A stretch of 64,000 nt of DNA from Siniperca chuatsi (lineage: Eukaryota > Chordata > Actinopteri > Centrarchiformes > Sinipercidae), in the NCBI RefSeq assembly GCF_020085105.1, contig NC_058052.1, positions 18,578,733-18,642,732 on the forward strand, given 5' to 3'. How positions within the stretch are numbered: the stretch's first letter is position 1; every line of letters begins with the position of its first letter. Shown here one piece after another: positions 56,901-64,000 of the stretch. A program made the translations under genes and the position numbers. The notes beneath the pieces were generated by a model. That model was not told where the DNA came from and made no database searches. It saw nothing but the letters and a program-made list of their open reading frames with translations.

Positions 56901-58993
56901 ATCTTGGTTGATGCTGAAAGATTTCTTCTGCAGGTAACCATATAGTTTCCATCTAAAGAGTCAGGCTAAACCTTAGGCACCATTTTTCATATTTTCTGTA
57001 GGGTTGATCGAGAGACGAACTTTTCCTTAACTTTTCACTTTTTCTTTATTTCAGGAGATGGATTTCTTAAACTGTCAAGGGGAGCTAAAGGGTTTTGATG
57101 TCTGCATTGACAAAGGAACATTCGATGCAATAAGCTTAAACCCAGACAACACCACGGAGGGCAAAAAACTCTATGTTCAAGCTCTGAAAGATGCTCTTAA
57201 GGACAAAGGATTATTTGTTTTCACTTCCTGTAACTGGACAAAAGAGCAGCTGCTCAACAGATTCAGTGAAGGTGAGTGGAAACACTGAAATTAATTGTCT
57301 GATAATTGATTTTTGATATATTCTTGTCAGGGTATGTAGCTCTCCAACAGTCATGCAAGGCAGATTGACTCCAAAAACCAACCTGATTACACAGGTCATT
57401 CTCTGTAAACCTGACCTTTTGATCAGATGTCAAGTCATTCCTTATGCAGTTTTGATTTTACTTTGCTATTGCTCAAGCAGGTCCTAGCTTATTATTTTCT
57501 GGCTGCCTGCAGCAGTTTATTCATCTTTTTAAAGTACTGAAGAAGGTCAGTACTTTGGTCTTGGCCAATATAATAATTACATTTATGCAGTTATTATTGT
57601 GTGCAGTAATATATATTAAGAAATGCACATTATTTGGGTGTTTTGGAGTATCCATTAGTATTGTAGGAAAGAGCCACGCACCTTGGCAAGCATTTGGAGC
57701 AATAAATACAGTACAATCTGGTAAGGTACATGGTAGTAGCTAACTAGCTACTTGGTAGCTAAAAACATTAAACCTTAAAATAAACAAAAGCAGCCTAATC
57801 CATATAATGTTTTTCATGGTGTTAATGACATGTAGACTTTTTAGATAAATGTGTGCATTTGACTCAGTTACACATGTAACAAGTAGTAATGAACCACACA
57901 AAGTTATTTCTGTGGTGGATTAACTTGTTGATTTTTGCATGTTACCAAATGAATTGCTGCCTGGAGGGAAAACACATTAAAAAGCTAAAAACATGTTTGC
58001 TTGTAATGTTAAAGGTTCCCTGTGGAGTTTTATTATTATTATTATTATTAGTTGTATTTCTAAGAGTGGCTCCCCGTTTTGTTTATCTCGTGTGTGCGCA
58101 TGAGGATACACATGCGCACGCTGTGGCGCAATACACAGTCCTGCCAGTGGTTTCACACTATTCCACTAATCAACGGGTGGCGGTAACGCATCAAGATACG
58201 CTGCAGTTCGCCAACAAAGACAGGGAATAAGAAGACTGCTAGCAAGTAAACATGGATGTAAACAATGCTGGATTTAAAATACTTAAGTCCACTTCCCAAA
58301 TGTTTTATATGGAAGGAAATACATTCAACATGTTTGTTAGAGCTCAAGGAAGACACACAATGAAAACTCCACAAGCAACATTTTTAAATGCTTGTATGCA
58401 GTGTTGTAAATGAGCTAAAACTTTGTGCATCAGTGTGAATTTACAGTTGTGCCTTTCTGGCATATAACATCTTTATATTTGGGTGTTTGGTTGTCTGACC
58501 CTCAGTCAAAACACAGACACAGTTCCACAACTGCCACAGTTACCTGGCAGGTTGTTAAGCTGCAGGCAACAACAGTCTTGTAAAGTCAGAATTTCGGCAT
58601 GCTTCCAGTAGCTGTCACTCCTCTCAGTGTAGTCACTCTGGAGAGCCTGCAGGGGGCCAAAGGGCCTTGAGATCTCGTCTGTCACACTGACAGCCTTTCT
58701 TTACTAGGCCCCAGGAAGCACCACAGATGGTGGATGGATAGTTCTTGACTCACAGTGCTTCTCCTAACCCCTCTGTAACCATAGTCAGCAGGAAAAGATT
58801 CTTGGCATCTGCATTTAAAACAGCATGTTGATGTTCTGGGACTTTGCATAATGCTTATTTCTTAACCTGCACATTTTGTCTGTGTTGCCTCGCAGGATTT
58901 GAGTTTGTACAGGAGTTGCCTACACCGAATTTCCAATTTGGAGGCAAGACGGGCAACAGTGTGACAGCACTCATCTTCAAGCGAGCACATTGA
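53880..58993 (+). CDS. eef1akmt2: EEF1A lysine methyltransferase 2 (METTL10), complete gene span
   Basis: A class I SAM-dependent methyltransferase that modifies a lysine of translation factor eEF1A (Lys36 in mammals) in the cytoplasm. Six exons join in phase: 53880-53989, 54606-54671, 54882-54996, 55413-55520, 57055-57271, 58896-58993, giving 237 aa, close to the 236-residue human form. SAM-binding motif I is DIGTGNG (85-91) and the acidic loop is GIDYS (107-111). The family motif CIDKGTFDAI (150-159) and TSCNWTKEQL are intact. The ATG is in a strong context (AGCATGG) and an in-frame TGA lies 24 bases upstream, which fixes the start. A polyadenylation signal follows at 59175. Confidence 0.96.
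53990..54605 (+). other. eef1akmt2 first intron
   Basis: Begins with GTTAGC-rich sequence. A GTTTTATACAGTCTATGG motif at about 54322-54339 is the terminal module of a fish repeat also seen at 6680. Confidence 0.65.
54606..54671 (+). CDS. eef1akmt2: eef1akmt2 coding exon 2
   Basis: A 66-base exon: WEDAYQKELETFKDTGDVGE, I (38-58) with split Tyr37 and Trp59; matches human WDAVYERELQTFREYGDTGEIW. Confidence 0.95.
54882..54996 (+). CDS. eef1akmt2: eef1akmt2 coding exon 3: SAM motif I
   Basis: Encodes residues 60-97 (FGEESMSRVLRWMDK... ILDIGTGNGAFLVEL). The glycine-rich loop binds the SAM cofactor. The donor CTG|GTGTGA is weak but matches the homologous junction. Confidence 0.96.
54997..55412 (+). 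other. eef1akmt2 intron
   Basis: Nothing recognised. Confidence 0.65.
55413..55520 (+). CDS. eef1akmt2: eef1akmt2 coding exon 4
   Basis: Encodes residues 98-133 (AKHGYRNLTGIDYSPASVDL... DLTDVTVK). Asp109 of GIDYS would contact the SAM ribose. Confidence 0.96.
55521..57054 (+). other. eef1akmt2 intron
   Basis: No exon or confidently named repeat. Confidence 0.65.
57055..57271 (+). CDS. eef1akmt2: eef1akmt2 coding exon 5
   Basis: Encodes residues 134-205 (EMDFLNCQGELKGFDVCIDK..., SLNPDNTTEGKKLYVQAL, TSCNWTKEQLLNRFSE). The DKGTFDAI motif lies near the active site. Confidence 0.97.
57272..58895 (+). other. eef1akmt2 last intron with a MITE
   Basis: Contains a MITE-like element at 58009-58387 with a short (TTA)n tract; otherwise nothing recognised. 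Confidence 0.65.
58009..58387. mobile_element. TTAA-flanked MITE
   Basis: Begins TTAAAGGTTCCCTGTGGAG and ends CTCCACAAGCAACATTTTTAA. The TGTGGAGTTTT and AAAACTCCACA parts are inverted repeats. The interior module CTATTCCACTAAT is known from dispersed fish elements. Ends have diverged. Confidence 0.6.
58896..58993 (+). CDS. eef1akmt2: eef1akmt2 final coding exon
   Basis: Completes Gly206 and encodes residues 207-237 (FEFVQELPTPNFQFGG..., NSVTALIFKRAH) and TGA at 58991. It matches human FELLEELPTPKFSFGGRSGN. Confidence 0.96.
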
Positions 58994-59200
58994 TTCACAT
59001 TTCCTCAGAGGATATTTGTCTTTCTTTGTCCCATCAATTCTGCTGTTTTTTTTTCTATTTATCACAGGAAATTTTATCTGTGCAGTTTGAGACCTTTTTT
59101 ATATGGTATTCATTTAAAAAACGATGTGTAATGAACCAGATATGCCGTGTAATTGAGTGACATAGTTCTCTTGAAATAAATAAATCAGTTTTTGTTTTGT
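58994..59200 (+). other. eef1akmt2: eef1akmt2 3' untranslated region
   Basis: A short 3' UTR with AATAAATAAA starting at 59175 as the likely polyadenylation signal, followed by T/GT-rich sequence. Confidence 0.65.
59175..59184 (+). terminator. eef1akmt2 polyadenylation signal
   Basis: Overlapping AATAAATAAA about 180 bases after the stop codon; the sequence after it is T- and GT-rich. Confidence 0.65.
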
Positions 59201-61960
59201 TGCTGTCGTATTAACTTCACATTGATCCACAGTGCTATAGGCACCTGTTGAATATATTTATATGAAATTGTTCTGTAATATTTGTAATACATTTACACAG
59301 ACAATTAACAAGATTGTTTCAATTGATTCAATTTCAGTTTTAAGGTTCTTTACATATATTAAGAATGGTGCTTCACGTTGGAATGTCCTGAGCAGGATCT
59401 TGTGTAATATTTAAGAAATAGTACTGAAGTCATTTTCTGTAAATGTTTCAATGCATACATAGGAATATCTGTTAACTCCTGTATTTTCTGTGGATTACAA
59501 AACACAGCCATAATCTATCGCTGAAGATTAATCTCACATTGGAGGCGTTTTAAAATTGCATAATGTGAACTAGTTTAAAAAGCTCATACACAGGTAACAT
59601 ACAATTAGATTTAGGATAATATTTCACACAAAACCTTTTAGCTCTGATTAACATAAGTTCTCTCTCGCCCTTGATGTAATGAAGTTTCCCATGTGTTGTG
59701 GCATCAAGAGCCTTTCATATGTGAACTCTTCACCCATGTGCACCCACTGATGATTGTTTGACTGTAATATTACTTTCTTGAGGCTATTTGTACTAAGAGT
59801 TCAGCTAGACAAGTGTTTGTTTAAGTAGTTATCACAGGCCTGGGGGCTTAAATGTATTCTGTATTCCTTTAAAAGGGGCTCCAAGAGAAAAAAGATACAC
59901 AATAATTTGTACTGAACAATTTTCCCTATTCCATAAATCATTTTATAGCCCCTCAAATTACTTGGCAAGGACCCTGTTGAGAGACCTGACCCACAGTTTG
60001 AAAACCACTGTTCTGTCTTACCAGGTAGTTAATTGCATCCATCTTTCATGTAAAAAATAGCCCGTACCCAATTGGCTAAACTGGAAACCAGCAGAGCTTG
60101 GGGTCCTGAGGACCATGATTAAGAACCTCTGACATAATGAATAAACAAGAGGCCATGGCTTGTGGGGAAGAGAAGCCTGTCTGCCATTTATTTTCTCAAT
60201 GGCATCATTACTAACTGCCAAACTCTGGATTCTAATTGCAAGCTGGGCCAGTGGTCCAATGGGAGCCATCGATGTTGAGGCACGCTGTTGAGTAAACACA
60301 TGGAAGCTTTACAAGAATTACTGCCTGGAATTTTACAAGGCTCTGGATATCCTGCCTGGATGTGGATATTTTGCCCACGTTTACAACTCTCACACAGATT
60401 TTCCCATGAAGTGAAATCTCCATTGAGCTCAACCTCGAATGAATATCCTTTCATTTACCTTTGTCAACGGTCACTCTCAGTGTCTTTAAAACATCTCGTC
60501 AGGCAGCTCTTTCACTGTTTTTCATTGTGTCATAGTGTCATTAGATTTAAATATGTATTGAAGTTACCTCCTTTAATATACTGTAGCCCACTCATTTCCT
60601 GTGGACAGGTGCTGTTGCTAAGAAACTGACTACACCACAGTCCTGTTTGCAAAGTAAAGTCATGAGTTTTTTCAGTTTTGTGGATCCTGCACTGTTACAG
60701 TGATTCAATTATCATTCAGAAAAATCTTTACTTTTAGAGAAGTTGAACATATTATTTATGAAGAGCTTACAAAGTAATTAAGTACTGATTGAGTCCTGTA
60801 GGTATTAATATGCAAAAAATGTTTGAGTAACATGCTGCTGTCACTGTATGCTGACAATTAAATGTATGTGTGTGTGTTATTTTGAAACTGGATGTATCTT
60901 GACTGTGTGTCTGAGACTTGCCCCACTGTACTGTAGACTCATTCAGGAAGTCAAACTGACTCTTGTTTAAAGGACCTAATTTAATCAAAAGAGAAGTTGG
61001 AACCATTTCTTTCTGTCATCTTTTAAAAGTATTTTATTACCATCCACCATGAAGTAAAAAACAAACAAACATAAAACTCTGGATCTTGCTGGGTTAAACT
61101 GAGCTGTACAGTACATTTACCACCGTCAGCACTTTCATGGCTTATGGGTTGGCACATAGTGGAAGCTACACTTTTATTCCACTCATAATATTAACCTATA
61201 AGCTTTTAGACTTGATGCCATAGCCCACTGGCTGCCCTACCAGCATGAATACCATGCTTTCATTTTAACCTCTCAAGTGTGATACTGCAAATATTTATGT
61301 TTTTTCACTTCATCTCCCTGGAAACACGTTTGAAGGTCTTCTAATAGGATTTTCGTGGATTGATTGAATTACTCCACCATGTAGCAGTGAAGTTTTCCAT
61401 AGCAGGAGAGCCAATGTGGAAGTGGGAAAGATTCCTCTTTCAAAGCATTGCAGACCTTTTCACACTCACTCAGTCTTTTGAGTAATGACTACCATGGCTT
61501 CATTTCAGAATGATTTATTATGTGCATTAAGACCTTAAAGTTATTTTTTTTATTGATTTTAACTTTTTCTTTACATGTCTGAGTCATTGTTTTAGGCAAA
61601 TAACGAGTACAACAGAGAAGGGAACGAAGGGCATGCAAGAGGCATGCTAACTACTTTTTTAGTTAACTAATTAGTGTAAATGTATTTCCTTGTAGAACTG
61701 AGCTGTCTACACCTATGTGCGACAATGAATCAATGAAAAGCATAGTAATACAAAGTAGCACATGAGCATTGTAAATGCCTGAGGGAGGACCGCAGCGGAA
61801 CATACCAACTCGGAAGGGGTGGGTGCGTTTGTTGTAAATAAAACTTTAAGCCGTGTGTGATCACGCATTAAATAGTTTTGTTGTTTTAAACTGCTAGTCA
61901 AACCATAAGAATTTAACTGTACAGTAACCTGGTACCCCCGTTGGTAAACAGTTTTGTAGT
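59201..61960. other. Intergenic sequence, no gene recognised
   Basis: No homology or splice-bounded frame was recognised on either strand. CACAGTTTGAAAACCACTG at about 59992 is a module of a dispersed fish repeat. Confidence 0.55.
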
Positions 61961-61969
61961 CGGTCACTC

Positions 61970-62185
61970 TTTTTCTGGTCTCCTCCCGTCGACATGGTTT
62001 GTCCGTACGCGGATATTGTTACAATCAGTGCTGAAGGCTGAAAGCAGCAGCGAGCTCTCAGCTGCACGCAGTCCTTCGCTTGCAACGCCGAACTGGCGGC
62101 TGCAACTGCGAGAAACTTTTTTTGGTGAATCTTCTGCTTTCCCTTTGAAGATGACCTAACTTCGAAAGAGCCTCTGCTGGCCAGG
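61970..62185 (+). promoter_or_regulatory. Candidate fam53b promoter/5' noncoding exon
   Basis: The local CpG density is clearly above the surrounding AT-rich DNA (GTCGAC, GTACGCGG, AACGCCG, GGCGGC). The stretch ends in GGCCAG|GTAGTA, a possible donor at 62184/62185. In the human block FAM53B is the next gene after EEF1AKMT2 on the same strand. No coding start of fam53b is present, so this is an inference from position. Confidence 0.35.
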
Positions 62186-64000
62186 TAGTAGGGCATTTGT
62201 TCAGATACATGATCATTAACTGTGTTAAGGCACGCATCGTCACGTTTCTTTGACTGCTGTGAAGTTTACTCTGTCTGCTCATGCTGGGTTTCCTCTGTGA
62301 CTGAAACGTTAGATGACAACTTGGGTTACTATTCGGCAGAAAACAGAATTGTCTTTTTTTACTGAATTACTTATAATGGCATTTTGTCAATCAGTCTGCC
62401 ACCTTTTAAGCCAGATCAGGCACAAAGAAGTGCATCTTGTGGCATGTCGCACTCTGTGGATGTCACATTATATGCAGTTATTACAACGCTTCTTGACTAA
62501 ATCAGCTGTTGTGGAGTTTACAAGTGAGTCTCGGCATCTGAATGAGAAAATCTGCTTCGTTTGCTCTCCCAGCCTGACCAACCTGTTGCTGGCATCAAAA
62601 GTGTCTGCTTAATAACCTGCTGTAGAGGGGGCGCACACATTAACCAAGCTCTTTGAGCCAGCAAACTCCCCTCCATCTATAAACCGTGGTAATAAAGCTG
62701 AGGCTGTTGTCAAATACAGTACCCGTAGGTGGAGAGGCAGTGTGGTTGCTCTGTAGCTCATATTGACACAGATCTCCTCGCCACAACCTTTGAGAAGAGA
62801 CTGAGAGAGTGCTCTGAGTCATAAGGCCTGGTTGCATATCTCCAATAATCTCCACCACACATTTAAGTTTTTGTTTCCTCTTGAGATAGAGATCTGTAAT
62901 TAGTAATTGTCCTGCTTTTCTGAACATGTTTATTTTATGCTGAAGAGGTTGAAACTATGAGCCACTTTGTTCTTCCTTAATTTTGTTTCAGTTTTCAGAG
63001 CAAATATCAAAGGTTGCATCCTTTTGAGTCCAATCAAAATATGCACTGCATTATAGTCCGTTGTTATGACTACATGATATAGTCATATAGACAAAATTAA
63101 TTTTATTACACATTTATGAAACTTACACTTAGCTTACCCACAGTGATAAGAACTGATAAGATACTGATAAGAACATACAGAAGAGACTGCCCACCCTAAG
63201 CCTAAAAATGTTTTATTGTCAAGGGAATAAAGTCAGTTGTCTTCTTTTTATAGTTATTTATGTGTAGATTAGTGGCTATATGTCTTATTCACAGGACAGG
63301 GTTCACACTCATTTTAAAACTACTTTATTGCCTTCTTTGTTCTAAATGAAAGGCAACTCCATTCAGAATATGGAGCACCTTGTCAGTAAAGCAAAAAACT
63401 ACTCATTTGTCAATGTTGTTTCTTTTCCTTTGCGGGTTAGGAAGTAACTGTTGGTTCTTATGTTTTGCCCTCTCTAATATTGCACGGCAGCTGGTTGATC
63501 TTTGTGGACACCATAAACACAATACCATGAAGAACTGGTTTGGTACCAGGGTGCCCTAATTGAAAATACCTGGAAATGTTTCTTGCTGCCACCATAGCGG
63601 TGGTTGTCCTTGATTCGCAAGGATAGCTGGCCACTTTGACTAACTAAACAAGAAATGTCAGTAGTTTCAGTCTCAAGAATCCTGCTCAGAAAATGCTTCA
63701 CAAAGGCAAGGTGTAGCTGAAGTTCAGATTGGAAGTGAAGCAGAGAGCTGGGCAAAGATTTATGCACAGCTAGTGTCTAATTACAAAGAGGATGTTGATA
63801 AGGGTGCCTGGTTAGGCTAAGAGGTAACCTGTTCTGAGTATTTCTGATCTGCCTTTCCATTATTGGGAAGATTATGATGATTAGACCTTGCTTTGATTTC
63901 CAAAATAAACCACTGCTGGAATGTTACAGCTTGGTGTGAACAAGCATTTTTTATCTAACAAATTCTATCATATGAACATGCAAATGTGTTGTTTACTGTA
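62186..64000. other. Uncharacterised region to the window end
   Basis: No coding exon recognised. If the preceding call is right, this is the first intron of fam53b. Confidence 0.4.

Noticed and set aside
60018-60454. Frames of 66-93 residues in both strands past eef1akmt2
   Set aside because: No family resemblance, no splice-bounded structure, and the area holds dispersed-repeat modules.
62313-62612. 99-residue plus-strand frame
   Set aside because: No recognised homology; lies where a first intron is expected.

Overview
The window is vertebrate nuclear DNA, almost certainly from a spiny-rayed (percomorph-type) teleost fish. The genes are split into short exons with GT-AG introns, (CA)n/(GT)n microsatellites are frequent, and the introns carry short interspersed elements of kinds familiar from fish genomes: TTAA-flanked MITEs, small hAT-like elements and SINE/LINE tails. 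No operons, ribosome-binding sites, phage or plasmid features are present. The species itself cannot be named from sequence alone.

Four protein-coding genes can be rebuilt exon by exon with consistent reading phase. From left to right: (1) ctbp2, plus strand, eight coding exons from 8563 to 20085. Its first coding exon(s) lie left of the window or could not be recognised in it. (2) zranb1 (Trabid), minus strand, complete, nine coding exons from 39202 down to 24506, 761 aa. (3) abraxas2 (ABRO1/FAM175B), minus strand, complete, nine coding exons from 53764 down to 44533, 450 aa. (4) eef1akmt2 (METTL10), plus strand, complete, six coding exons from 53880 to 58993, 237 aa. The order and relative orientation match the human 10q26.13 block CTBP2-ZRANB1-ABRAXAS2-EEF1AKMT2(-FAM53B). 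A CpG-richer stretch with a possible splice donor near 61970-62185 is therefore a candidate 5' end of fam53b, which would be the next gene on the plus strand.

Layout: 1-8562 is probably upstream ctbp2 intron. ctbp2 and zranb1 meet tail to tail, with ctbp2 polyadenylation near 21620 and the zranb1 3' UTR ending perhaps near 22900. The zranb1 promoter is near 40750, with abraxas2 3' UTR and intergenic DNA at about 41100-44530. abraxas2 and eef1akmt2 are head to head with only 115 bp between their start codons. From 59200 to 64000 there is no recognised coding exon.

The genes do not form one pathway. CtBP2 is a nuclear co-repressor with a dehydrogenase fold. ZRANB1 is a K29/K33/K63-preferring OTU deubiquitinase. 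ABRAXAS2 is the scaffold of the K63-specific BRISC deubiquitinase. EEF1AKMT2 methylates eEF1A. No undescribed biological system was found. The observations most worth a second look are a canonical-looking cassette exon in ctbp2 that would swap the C-terminal tail, two exons whose 3' splice sites use long TG repeats in place of a polypyrimidine tract, the very compact bidirectional promoter with a TISU-like start, nested hAT elements, and several intronic stretches that look like conserved noncoding elements.
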